DNA from: Paramagnetospirillum marisnigri
GTDB lineage: Bacteria; Pseudomonadota; Alphaproteobacteria; Rhodospirillales; Magnetospirillaceae
Direction: 5' to 3'
Assembly (NCBI RefSeq): GCF_001650715.1
Contig: NZ_LWQT01000042.1
Span: forward strand, 1-64,000
DNA length: 64,000 nucleotides
Shown here: one piece after another, positions 16,550-25,684 of the stretch
Numbering within the stretch: the stretch's first letter is position 1
Layout: every line of letters begins with the position of its first letter
The notes under the pieces: generated by a model
What the model saw: only the letters and a program-made list of their open reading frames with translations
What the model was told of the DNA's origin: nothing
The model's database searches: none
Position numbers and translations under genes: made by a program

Positions 16550-17631
16550 CAGCGGAACAGACCGTCCAGGCTGCGCGGCAGAGCCCGCCCCTGGAAATGG
16601 CGGGCCACCATGCGCTCCACCGCCGCCCGGCCCAGGCTTCGTGCCCCGGCGCAGGGTTGCCATTGCCATTGCAAGCCGATGCGGGCGCCCAGGTCGAAAT
16701 CCTCGGGCGCCGCCACCCCTTCGTCCAGGGCCTCCAGCACGGCGGTCAACACCGCGCCCTGCAAGCGCTCGACGATGCTTGCGGCCTCGGCGGCGGGAAT
16801 GTCTGCGGGAAGGGCGGCATTCCACGACTCCCCTGATTCCCCCTTGGTCACCAGCGAGGCGGCGGGCAGGTAGAACCTCCCCATCACCGCCAGCGTGCGA
16901 CAGGCGTGCAGGGCGATCACCGGCTTGGAAATATCCATCAGCTTGAACGGCCCCACACTGGTGCCGAACCCCCGGGTGACGGCCAGATCGATGGCGCCGG
17001 GATCGACGCCCTCGTCCAGCAGCCGCACCGCCTCGTTCAGATAGGGGACGAAGTAGCGGTTGACGGCGAAGCCGAAGGCATCCTTGCAGCGGATGGCCTG
17101 CTTGCCGGTGGCCCTGGCGAAGAACTCGGCAGCCACCAGGGTGTCTTCCGAGGTCTTGGCGCCGCGCACGATCTCCAGCAACGGATTGATGGCCGCCGGG
17201 AAGAAGTAGTGCAAGCCCAGGAAGCGCCCCGGCCCGGTCACTGCCGCCGCCAGATCATCCACCTTCAGCGAACTGGTATTGGTGGCCATCAGCGCGTCCG
17301 GCGCCAGAATGCCCGACAGAGTCCGGAACAGGCCGCTCTTGGCGTCGAAATTCTCGATGATGGCCTCGATCACCAGCGCCGCTGGCGCCATATCGGCCAA
17401 ATCAGAGGAAGGGGTCAGGCGAGTGAAGGCTGCCTCCGCCTCGGCTGAAGACAGCTTGCCCCTATCCACCGAACGCCCCAGCGAGGCCTTGATCTGGGCC
17501 ATGGCGCGATCCACCACCGCCGGATCGCGGTCGTTGAGCACCACCGCGAAACCGCTCATGGCGGCGCCCTGGGCGATGGCCGCCCCCATGGTCCCCGCCC
17601 CCACCAATCCGATCACGCTGTCGCGGTCCAT
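16549..17631 (-). CDS. 3-Hydroxyacyl-CoA dehydrogenase
   Basis: The 360-residue NAD-dependent dehydrogenase has a Rossmann motif at residues 8-14 (GLVGAGTMGAAIAQG), the HCDH signature NTSSLKVDDLA, the catalytic His in GLHYFFPA with partner Glu in PLLEIVRG, and a two-part C-terminal domain starting DAFGFAVNRYFVPYLNEA. It oxidises 3-hydroxyacyl-CoA to 3-ketoacyl-CoA. The start is the ATG at 17631 after a GGGGGAGGG site; the open frame reaches 17712 through an operator-like repeat. It diverges from the second ABC transporter operon. Confidence 0.9.
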   Translation of the reverse strand: MDRDSVIGLVGAGTMGAAIAQGAAMSGFAVVLNDRDPAVVDRAMAQIKASLGRSVDRGKLSSAEAEAAFTRLTPSSDLADMAPAALVIEAIIENFDAKSGLFRTLSGILAPDALMATNTSSLKVDDLAAAVTGPGRFLGLHYFFPAAINPLLEIVRGAKTSEDTLVAAEFFARATGKQAIRCKDAFGFAVNRYFVPYLNEAVRLLDEGVDPGAIDLAVTRGFGTSVGPFKLMDISKPVIALHACRTLAVMGRFYLPAASLVTKGESGESWNAALPADIPAAEAASIVERLQGAVLTAVLEALDEGVAAPEDFDLGARIGLQWQWQPCAGARSLGRAAVERMVARHFQGRALPRSLDGLFR

Positions 17632-17678
17632 GACACCCTCCCCCACCGAAATCCATCCATGCTCCATCATGCGATTTT

Positions 17679-17695
17679 TGTTGCGACGCGCAACA
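17679..17695. promoter_or_regulatory. MarR operator candidate 3 (between HCDH and transporter operons)
   Basis: TGTTG-N7-CAACA here forms the longer dyad TGTTGCG-ACG-CGCAACA, 48 bases upstream of the HCDH start and 117 bases upstream of the binding-protein gene. It could control both directions. Confidence 0.7.
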
Positions 17696-17811
17696 GTTTT
17701 TATGCCCAACAATAACTCTTGACGAAATCGGATGCTCGGATCAGGATCATCGCCAACAAGTCGCCAAAGAGCGACCTCCGGAGGTTTTTCATCTGAGAAA
17801 GGGGACGTTCA

Positions 17812-19065
17812 ATGTCTGACAACGCCACGATTCCGTCCGCGCTCCACGCCCTGACCCGCCGCCAGTTCACCGCCGCCGCCGGTGCCGGTGCCCTGGCCGC
17901 TTCCATCGGCCTGCCCGCCCGCAGCGCCCGCGCCGCCACACCCTTGAAGCTGGGTGTGCTGCTGCCGCGTTCCGGCCATCTGGCCCTGATCGGCCAAGCC
18001 TGTCAGCGCGGCGCCGAAATCGGCCTGCCCATGCTGAGGGACCTGGGCTACACCATCGAATTGATGAACGCCGACACCGAATCCAACCCGGATGTGGGCC
18101 GGACCCAGGCGGAAAAGCTGATCCGCGAGGGTGCCCATATGCTGATGGGCTGCTTCGATTCCGCCACCACCCTGGCCGTCGCCGGTGTCGCCGAACAGAA
18201 GGGCATTCCCTTCGTGGTCAACATCGCCGCCGAGCCCAAGCTGACCGAGCAGGGCTTCAAATACACCTTCCGCAACTTCCCCAGCGCCGGCATGCTGGGC
18301 AAGGGCGGCCTGCTGCTCTACAAGGACATGTTCGCCGCCAGCGGCGTCACTCCCAAGACCGCCGTGCTGCTGCACATCAATGACAGCTTCGGCATGGGCA
18401 TGCTGGCGGGCATCAACGCCCTGATGCCCAAGCTGGACCTGCCGTTCCAGATCGTTGAGACCATCGCCTACGACCCCAAGGCCCGCGACCTGTCCATCGA
18501 GGTGGCCAAGGCCAAGGCGGCCAAGGCCGACTTCGTCATGACCGTGACCCGCCTGAACGACGCCATCTTGCTGGTGCGCGAGATGGTCAAGCAGCAGGTC
18601 GACACCATGGGCATCACCTCGCCCGGTTCGCCCGGCATGTATGACAAGCAGTTCCTGAAGGCGCTGGGCAAATACGCCGATTTCTGTTCGGTCAACATTC
18701 CGTGGTTCGACCCCAAGCAGGACATGGCGGGAGTGCTGCAGAAGACCTTCGAGAAGGCCTATCCCGACGAAAGCTGCGACCTCAATGTCGGCTTCAGCTT
18801 CGAGGGCGTGCTGATCGCCGCCGACGCCCACAAGCGGGCGGGCAGCACCGATGCCGCCGCCCTGACCGAGGCCCTGCGCGCAACCAACCTGGCCAACCGG
18901 GTCATGCTGGGCGGCGCCATCAAGTTCGAGGCCAACGGCCAGAACATGAACCTGAAGTCGGCGGTGGTGCAGAACCTGGGCGGCAAGCCCACCGTGGTGC
19001 TGCCCACCGAGTCCGCCGAAGCCAAGCTGGTCTTCCCGGCCCCCGCCTTCAAGAGCCGCGGCTGA
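17812..19065 (+). CDS. Substrate-binding protein of a Liv-type importer, Tat signal
   Basis: The 417-residue type I periplasmic binding protein has a twin-arginine leader (TRRQFTAAAGAGALAAS, cleavage near SARA). The mature part begins LKLGVLLPRSGHLALIGQACQRG. It is the first gene of an SBP-permease-permease-ATPase-ATPase operon that continues into the CoA ligase gene. In this family, systems beside aromatic catabolic genes import aromatic acids rather than amino acids; the present assignment to phenylpropanoid-type acids is inferred from context. Confidence 0.87.
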   Translation: MSDNATIPSALHALTRRQFTAAAGAGALAASIGLPARSARAATPLKLGVLLPRSGHLALIGQACQRGAEIGLPMLRDLGYTIELMNADTESNPDVGRTQAEKLIREGAHMLMGCFDSATTLAVAGVAEQKGIPFVVNIAAEPKLTEQGFKYTFRNFPSAGMLGKGGLLLYKDMFAASGVTPKTAVLLHINDSFGMGMLAGINALMPKLDLPFQIVETIAYDPKARDLSIEVAKAKAAKADFVMTVTRLNDAILLVREMVKQQVDTMGITSPGSPGMYDKQFLKALGKYADFCSVNIPWFDPKQDMAGVLQKTFEKAYPDESCDLNVGFSFEGVLIAADAHKRAGSTDAAALTEALRATNLANRVMLGGAIKFEANGQNMNLKSAVVQNLGGKPTVVLPTESAEAKLVFPAPAFKSRG

Positions 19066-19096
19066 TCCTTCCTTACCGCTCGGCCGGGAGTCCGGA

Positions 19097-19966
19097 ATGG
19101 ACGCGACCTTCTTCCTGAACGTAACCAGCGCCGGTCTCCTGACCGGCCTGGTCTACGGCCTGATGGCCCTCGGGCTGTCGGTGATCTTCGGCGTCATGCG
19201 CGTGGTCAATTTCGCCCATGGCGACATGATGGTGGTGGCCATGTACGCCGCCTTCCTGCTGTTCACCAAGTTGGGCATCCAGCCGGTTCCCGCGCTGCCG
19301 CTGGTGGCCGGTGGCCTGTTCGTCCTCGGCTACCTGCTGCAGCGCCTCGTTATCAACCGCTTCCTCGGCGCTACCGAGCACATCCAGTTCCTGCTGCTGC
19401 TGTCCATCGCCATCATCATCACCAATGGCGTGCTGATGGTGTTCGGACCCGACGCCCGCAACATCCAACTCGACGCCAGCTTCGAAAGCTATTCCGTCGG
19501 GCCGCTGGTGCTGGACAAGGTCCGGGTCATCGCCGCCATCACGGCGGGCGGCGTCGCCGCCCTGCTGTGGGCCTTCTTCCGCTACACCACCACCGGCACC
19601 GCCATCCGCGCCTGCGCCGACAATCCCGTCGGCGCGCGGGTAGTGGGCCTCAATGTCGAGCAGCTTTACGCCGTCACCTTCGGCATCGGCGCCGCCTGCG
19701 TCGGCGCGGCGGGCTGCCTTTTGCTGCTGCTGGTGGACGTGCATCCGCACCTGTCCTCTGACTATACCCTGCTGGGCTTCATCATCGTCATCCTGGGCGG
19801 GCTGGGCAGCCTGGGCGGCGCCCTGCTGGGCGGCATCCTGGTGGGGCTGTCGGAAGCGCTGTCGGGCGTGCTGATCGCCCCCAGCCTCAAGAGCATGTTC
19901 AGCTTCGGCCTGCTGATCCTGGTGCTGCTGCTGCGACCCCAGGGCATCCTGGGGAAGAAGCCGTGA
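19097..19966 (+). CDS. LivH-type ABC permease (aromatic acid importer)
   Basis: The 289-residue integral membrane subunit has the LivH motifs GLVYGLMALGLSVIFGVMRVVNFAHGDMMV near the N terminus and GGLGSLGGALLGG near the C terminus. It overlaps the next permease by four bases and is preceded by a short gap after the SBP gene. It is one of two pore-forming subunits of the second importer. Confidence 0.9.
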   Translation: MDATFFLNVTSAGLLTGLVYGLMALGLSVIFGVMRVVNFAHGDMMVVAMYAAFLLFTKLGIQPVPALPLVAGGLFVLGYLLQRLVINRFLGATEHIQFLLLLSIAIIITNGVLMVFGPDARNIQLDASFESYSVGPLVLDKVRVIAAITAGGVAALLWAFFRYTTTGTAIRACADNPVGARVVGLNVEQLYAVTFGIGAACVGAAGCLLLLLVDVHPHLSSDYTLLGFIIVILGGLGSLGGALLGGILVGLSEALSGVLIAPSLKSMFSFGLLILVLLLRPQGILGKKP

Positions 19967-20955
19967 GCGCCGCCGCCTTGCTGTCCGGACGCGGCCCCCG
20001 CCTGCTGCTGGCCCTGCTGGCCGCCCTGGTGGCGGCACCGCTGGGGGTGGGCGACTATGCCCTGTCCATCCTGATCGCGGTGCTGCTGCAGGCCTATCTC
20101 GGCATGTCGTGGAACGTGATGATGGGCTTCGCCGGTCAGTTCTCGCTGGGCCACGCCCTGTATGTGGGCCTGGGCGCCTATGCCTCGGGCACGCTGTTCG
20201 TCCATTTCGGCACATCGCCCTGGATCGGAATGCTGGCGGGAATGGCGGTGTCGGCCGCCGTCGGCTCGGTCATCGGCCTGCTGGGCTTCCGCTTCAAGGT
20301 CATGGGGGTCTATTTCGCCCTGCTGACCATCGCCTTCGCCGAATTCACCCGGGTGCTGTTCGACCACTGGGGCTGGGTCGGCGCCTCGTCGGGACTGGTG
20401 CTGCCGGTGACCAACCGCGCCAGCGACGATCTGTGGCTGCTGCGCGGCTCGCCCACCATGTTCTACTACCTGATCCTGGCCATGACCGTGGGCGGCTTCC
20501 TGTTCTCGCGCTCGCTGCTGATGCGGCGCATCGGCTACTACTGGCAGGCCATCCGCGAGAACGAGGACGCCGCCGACGCCCTGGGCATCCCGGTGTTCCG
20601 CTGCAAGATGATCGCGGTGGCGGTCTCGGCGGCCATGACCAGCATCGGCGGCATGTTCATCGCCTTCTTCAGCAACAACCTGTTCCCCGAGAGCATCTTC
20701 TCCATGCACCGCTCGCTGGAGCTGATCCTGGGGCCGATCATCGGCGGCGTCGGCACCCTGTTCGGGCCGATCCTGGGGGCGGTGCTGCTGACCGCCATGG
20801 GCGAGGCCTTCACCCTGATGGGCGAGACCATCGGCATCGACGGGGTCAAGCAGATCGCCTATGGCGTCTGCCTGCTGGTCATCCTGATCCTGAAGCCGGG
20901 GGGGGTGTGGCCGTGGCTGCGAACCCGGTTTGGGCTTGATGGAGGCGGAAAATGA
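19963..20955 (+). CDS. LivM-type ABC permease (aromatic acid importer)
   Basis: The 330-residue permease is the short LivM form without the extra N-terminal helices of the first cluster's LivM. Its core reads YLGMSWNVMMGFAGQFSLGHALYVG, and GGVGTLFGPILGA forms the coupling loop. The GTG start overlaps the previous stop, and the end overlaps the ATPase gene (ATGA). Confidence 0.9.
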   Translation: MSAAALLSGRGPRLLLALLAALVAAPLGVGDYALSILIAVLLQAYLGMSWNVMMGFAGQFSLGHALYVGLGAYASGTLFVHFGTSPWIGMLAGMAVSAAVGSVIGLLGFRFKVMGVYFALLTIAFAEFTRVLFDHWGWVGASSGLVLPVTNRASDDLWLLRGSPTMFYYLILAMTVGGFLFSRSLLMRRIGYYWQAIRENEDAADALGIPVFRCKMIAVAVSAAMTSIGGMFIAFFSNNLFPESIFSMHRSLELILGPIIGGVGTLFGPILGAVLLTAMGEAFTLMGETIGIDGVKQIAYGVCLLVILILKPGGVWPWLRTRFGLDGGGK

Positions 20956-21685
20956 GTACCGCTCCCATGCTGTCGGTGGACAATATCGGCAAGAGCTTCC
21001 GTGGCCTGCGCGCCGTCAACGCCGTCACCTTCCAGGTGCCCCGGGGCGACATCGTCGCCCTGATCGGCCCCAACGGCGCGGGCAAGACCACCACTTTCAA
21101 CCTGATCGCCGGGGCGCTGCCCCTGTCCGATGGACGGGTGATGCTGGACGGCAGGGACGTCACCGGCCTGGGTCAGGCCCGCATCTGCCGCGAGGGCGTC
21201 GGCCGCACCTTCCAGATCGTCAAGCCCTTCGCCGGGTTGAGCGTGGTCGAAAATGTCATGGTCGGCGCCTTGCGCTATGACGGCGGCGACGTGGCCAAGG
21301 CGCGGGCCGCCTCGCTGGACATCCTGAATCTGCTGGAGCTGGGCGACAAGGCGTCGCTGCCGGCCCAGACCCTGACCTTGCCCGACCGCAAGCGACTGGA
21401 AGTGGCCCGGGCCCTGGCGACACGGCCCAAGCTGCTGCTGCTGGACGAGGTCATGGCGGGCCTGCGGCCGGTGGAATGCGACCGCATGGTGGCGATCCTG
21501 CAGGGCCTCAACCGCGAGACCGGCCTGACCATCTTGCTGATCGAGCATGTGATGCGGGCGGTGATGGCGCTGTCCGACCATGTGGTGGTGCTGCATCACG
21601 GCGAGAAGATCGCCGAGGGCACTCCGTCCGAGGTCACCAGCCACCCCAAGGTGCTGGAATGCTATCTGGGCGAGGAGCACGCGTG

Positions 21686-21686
<1 letters not shown>
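20952..21686 (+). CDS. LivG-type ABC ATPase (aromatic acid importer)
   Basis: The 244-residue ATPase has Walker A GPNGAGKTT, Walker B LLLLDEV and an H-loop in LLIEHVM. The signature region reads LTLPDRKRLEVARAL, a variant in which LSGGQ is replaced, as is common in LivG proteins. Translation is coupled to both neighbours. Confidence 0.91.
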
Positions 21687-22396
<710 letters not shown>

Positions 22397-22464
22397 GGCC
22401 AAGGGCCGAGGAACAACAGGCGGGGCAACAATGCCTCGCCGATAATAAGGTGGGAGGTTGCGTC

Positions 22465-24297
22465 ATGACCTGGGGACCGATCAATTTCGCGCCCGCGCGC
22501 GTAGATGTGGAGCACCTGCCCGGCGGCGGCATGATCCTGCGTTCGCCCGACAGCCTGAAGCCGTTCTCGCGCTGCGTCGGCGACCTGTTGCACCACTGGG
22601 CCGACCGCATCCCCAACCAGACCTTCCTGGCCCAGCGCGGCCCCGACGGTACCTGGCGCAAAGTCAGCTGGGCCGAGGCGCTGCGTTCGGTTGAGGCCAT
22701 CGCCCAAAGCCTGCTGGACCGGGGCCTGAACAAGAACCGGCCGGTGATGATCCTGTCGGACAACAGCATCGACCACGCCCTGCTGGCCCTGGCGGCCATG
22801 CATGTGGGGGTGCCCGCCGCCCCCATCTCCCAGGCCTATTCCCTGGTGTCCAAGGACCATTCCAAGCTGAAATACATCGCCGAGCTGCTGCGGCCCGGCC
22901 TGGTCTATGCCCATGACGGCGCCCGCTTCGCCGACGCGCTGCACATCCCGGAACTGGCCCGGGTCGAGGTGGTGACCAGCATCAATCCCCTGCCCGGCTC
23001 GTCCAGCTTCGCCGATCTGCTGGCCAACACCCCCGGCCCGGACGTGGAAACCGCCTTCGCCGCCGTGCGGCCGTCCACCGTCTCCAAGATTCTGTTCACC
23101 TCGGGCTCCACCGACCTGCCCAAGGGCGTCATCAACACCCAGCGCATGATGTGCTCCAACCAGCAGGCCATCCGCCAGTGCTGGCCGTTCCTGGCGGATT
23201 CCCACCCCGTCCTGGTGGACTGGCTGCCGTGGAACCACACCTTCGGCGGCAACCACAACTTCAACATGGTGATGCGCCACGGCGGCACGCTCTATATCGA
23301 CGAGGGCAAGCCCATGCCCGGCCTGGTGGAAAAGACCGTGGCCAATCTGCGTGAAATCTCGCCGACCCTGTATTTCAACGTGCCGCGCGGCTACGACATG
23401 CTGATCCCGCTGCTGGAAAGCGACGAGGCGCTGCGCGCCAATTTCTTCAAGAACCTGAAGCTGATCTTCTATGCCGGCGCCGCCCTGCCCCAGACCCTGT
23501 GGGAGAAGCTGGAAGCCCTGTCCATGAAGGCGCTGGGATACAAGGTGCGCATGGTGTCGTCCTGGGGCTCCACCGAGACCTCGCCCATGGTCACCACGGT
23601 GCATTACGACATCGAGCGCGCCGGCAATATCGGCCTGCCCGCGCCGGGCACCGAGCTCAAGATGATTCCCAATGGCGGCAAGCTGGAACTGCGGGTGCGC
23701 GGCACCAATGTGACGCCGGGCTATCACAAGCGCGACGACCTGACCAAGAAAGCCTTCGACGAGGACGGCTTCTACATCATCGGCGACGCGGGCAAGCTGG
23801 CCGACGAGAACGACCCGGCCAAGGGCGTGCTGTTCGACGGCCGCGTCGCCGAGGACTTCAAGCTGATGTCGGGCACCTGGGTGCCGGTGGGCGCGCTGCG
23901 CGTCGCCGTCATCGACGCCGCCCAGCCGGTGCTGCAGGACGCGGTGATCACTGGCCACGACCGGGAAGAGGTGGGCGTGCTGGGCTTCGCCAGCCCCCAG
24001 GGCTGCCTGTCGCTGTGCCCCGGCCTGCCCGCCGACACGCCGTTGAAGGAGCTGATGGCGCAACCGGCGGTGCGCGACAGGATGGCCGCCGCCCTGAAGG
24101 CCTTGGCCGCCCAGGGCAAGGGAACCTCGCACCGGGTGGCCCGCGCCCTGTTGATGAGCGACCCGCCCAATATCGACGCCAATGAAATCACCGACAAGGG
24201 CTACATCAACCAGCGCGCCGTGCTGACCCAACGGGCGGCCCTGGTGGAGCGGCTTTACGCCGAGGGCAACGACCCCGAGGTCATCCGCCTGGGGTGA
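22465..24297 (+). CDS. Feruloyl-CoA synthase-like acyl-CoA ligase
   Basis: The 610-residue member of the ANL superfamily activates a carboxylic acid to its CoA thioester with ATP. The opening (residues 1-60, ending LLHHWADRIPNQTFLAQRG) and the block VMILSDNSIDHALLALAAMHVGVPAAPIS are typical of the feruloyl-CoA synthase (Fcs) branch. The P-loop near residues 209-220 reads FTSGSTDLPKG, with Asp where Gly is usual. The A5 motif SSWGSTETSP and an A8 GRVAEDFKLMSG are present. The start at 22465 follows GGGAGG. The long open frame upstream runs in another frame through livF and is not coding. Confidence 0.85.
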   Translation: MTWGPINFAPARVDVEHLPGGGMILRSPDSLKPFSRCVGDLLHHWADRIPNQTFLAQRGPDGTWRKVSWAEALRSVEAIAQSLLDRGLNKNRPVMILSDNSIDHALLALAAMHVGVPAAPISQAYSLVSKDHSKLKYIAELLRPGLVYAHDGARFADALHIPELARVEVVTSINPLPGSSSFADLLANTPGPDVETAFAAVRPSTVSKILFTSGSTDLPKGVINTQRMMCSNQQAIRQCWPFLADSHPVLVDWLPWNHTFGGNHNFNMVMRHGGTLYIDEGKPMPGLVEKTVANLREISPTLYFNVPRGYDMLIPLLESDEALRANFFKNLKLIFYAGAALPQTLWEKLEALSMKALGYKVRMVSSWGSTETSPMVTTVHYDIERAGNIGLPAPGTELKMIPNGGKLELRVRGTNVTPGYHKRDDLTKKAFDEDGFYIIGDAGKLADENDPAKGVLFDGRVAEDFKLMSGTWVPVGALRVAVIDAAQPVLQDAVITGHDREEVGVLGFASPQGCLSLCPGLPADTPLKELMAQPAVRDRMAAALKALAAQGKGTSHRVARALLMSDPPNIDANEITDKGYINQRAVLTQRAALVERLYAEGNDPEVIRLG

Positions 24298-24307
24298 AGT
24301 GTTTCAA

Positions 24308-24367
24308 CGTCACCCCCGGGCTTGACCCGGGGGTCCATGGATGCCCGGATCAAGTCCGGGCATGACG
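24308..24367. repeat. Dispersed palindromic intergenic repeat (CGTCA...TGACG type)
   Basis: Two adjacent hairpins, CCCCCGGG-CTTGAC-CCGGGGG and GCCCGGA-TCAAG-TCCGGGC, are bounded by CGTCA and TGACG. I recall this pattern as common between genes in alphaproteobacteria. It lies between the ligase and thiolase genes. Confidence 0.75.
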
Positions 24368-24386
24368 AGCCGGGAGATTAAGAGCG

Positions 24387-25610
24387 ATGACCAACGGGCT
24401 TGGCACCGTCTATGACGATATTTGGCTGGTGGATGGGGTGCGGACCGGCTTCGCCGACTATACCAGCACGCTCAGCGCCATTTCCCCCACCGATCTCGGT
24501 ATCAAGGTGGCCCGCGAGGTCCTGGCCAAGACCGCCATTCCGGCCGATGACATCGACATGGTGGTGGCGGGCAACATGGCGCAAAGCAGCTTCGACGCCT
24601 ATTTCCTGCCGCGCCATATCGGCCTGTATGCCGGGGTGCCGATTCCGGTGCCCGCCCTGCTGGTGCACCGGCTGTGCGGCACCGGCTTCGAGACCATCAT
24701 CCAGGCCGCCGACGCCATCACCCTGGGCAAGGCGTCCAAGGTGCTGTGCGTCGGCACCGAATCCATGTCGCGCAATCCGGTGGCGTCCTATACCTCGCGC
24801 ACCGGCTTCAGGATGGGCCAGGTGGAGTTCAAGGACTTCCTGTGGGAGGCCACCAAGGATACCGCGTCCTCCACCGGCATGGGCGACACCGCCGAGAATC
24901 TGGCCAGGAAATACGGCATCACGCGGGACGAGGTGGACGCGTTCGCCGCCCAGAGCTTCGCCCGCGCCGAGGCCTCGGCCGAGTTCCGCGCCGGTGAGAT
25001 CGTGCCGGTCATCAGCGAGACCTTCTCGCGCGAGGGCTACAATGATCGCGGCATCAAGCTGCCCCGCGGCGTGAAAAGCTTCGCCGTGGACGAGCATGTG
25101 CGGCCCACCCCCATCGAGGTGCTGCGCGAGTTGAAACCCGCCTTCAAGGGCGTGCAGACCGGCGGCAACAGCTCCGCCGTGGTGGACGGCGCCGCCGCCG
25201 CCATCGTGGTGGGGGGCCGCACCGTCAAGGAACGCGGCCTGACACCGCTGGCCCGGGTGGTCGCCGCCGACATCGTCGGCGTGCCGCCCGAGATCATGGG
25301 CATCGGCCCGGCGCCCGCCATCGCCAATGTAGTCAAGCGGGCGGGGCTGAGCCTTTCCGATATCAACCGCTTCGAGATCAACGAGGCCTTCGGCGCCCAA
25401 TACCTCGCCGTGGAGAAGGAACTGGGCCTGGACCGAGACAAGGTCAATGTCAATGGCGGCGCCATCGCGCTTGGCCATCCGCTCGGCGTTACCGGCGTGC
25501 GGCTGTGCGTCACCGTGGCGCGCGAGTTGAAGCGGCGCGGCCTCAAGCGCGGCATCGCCTCGGCCTGCATCGGCGGCGGCCAGGGGGTCGCGGTGCTGCT
25601 GGAAGTGTAG
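24387..25610 (+). CDS. Thiolase (3-ketoacyl-CoA/acetyl-CoA C-acyltransferase)
   Basis: The 407-residue thiolase has its nucleophilic Cys in HRLCGTGFE (near residue 97), the NEAFGAQ His/Asn-loop region, GGAIALGHPLGVTG carrying the catalytic His, and the second active Cys in ACIGGGQG. It would release acetyl-CoA from the aryl-3-ketoacyl-CoA, leaving an aroyl-CoA. It lies within the catabolic island after the ligase gene. Degradative direction is inferred from the neighbours. Confidence 0.9.
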   Translation: MTNGLGTVYDDIWLVDGVRTGFADYTSTLSAISPTDLGIKVAREVLAKTAIPADDIDMVVAGNMAQSSFDAYFLPRHIGLYAGVPIPVPALLVHRLCGTGFETIIQAADAITLGKASKVLCVGTESMSRNPVASYTSRTGFRMGQVEFKDFLWEATKDTASSTGMGDTAENLARKYGITRDEVDAFAAQSFARAEASAEFRAGEIVPVISETFSREGYNDRGIKLPRGVKSFAVDEHVRPTPIEVLRELKPAFKGVQTGGNSSAVVDGAAAAIVVGGRTVKERGLTPLARVVAADIVGVPPEIMGIGPAPAIANVVKRAGLSLSDINRFEINEAFGAQYLAVEKELGLDRDKVNVNGGAIALGHPLGVTGVRLCVTVARELKRRGLKRGIASACIGGGQGVAVLLEV

Positions 25611-25616
25611 AGACCC

Positions 25617-25669
25617 GGAGCGCGGGCATCCTGCCCGCCCCATTCCTGCGGGCGGGAGGCCCGCGCTCC
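25617..25669. repeat. Dispersed palindromic repeat (GGAGCGCGGGC...GCCCGCGCTCC)
   Basis: This is a near-perfect long hairpin with GGAGCGCGGGC and GCCCGCGCTCC ends and inner CTGCCCGC/GCGGGCGG pairing, between thiolase and acyl-CoA dehydrogenase genes. A shorter relative lies at 40178-40200. Confidence 0.75.
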
Positions 25670-25684
25670 AGCCGGGACAACCCA

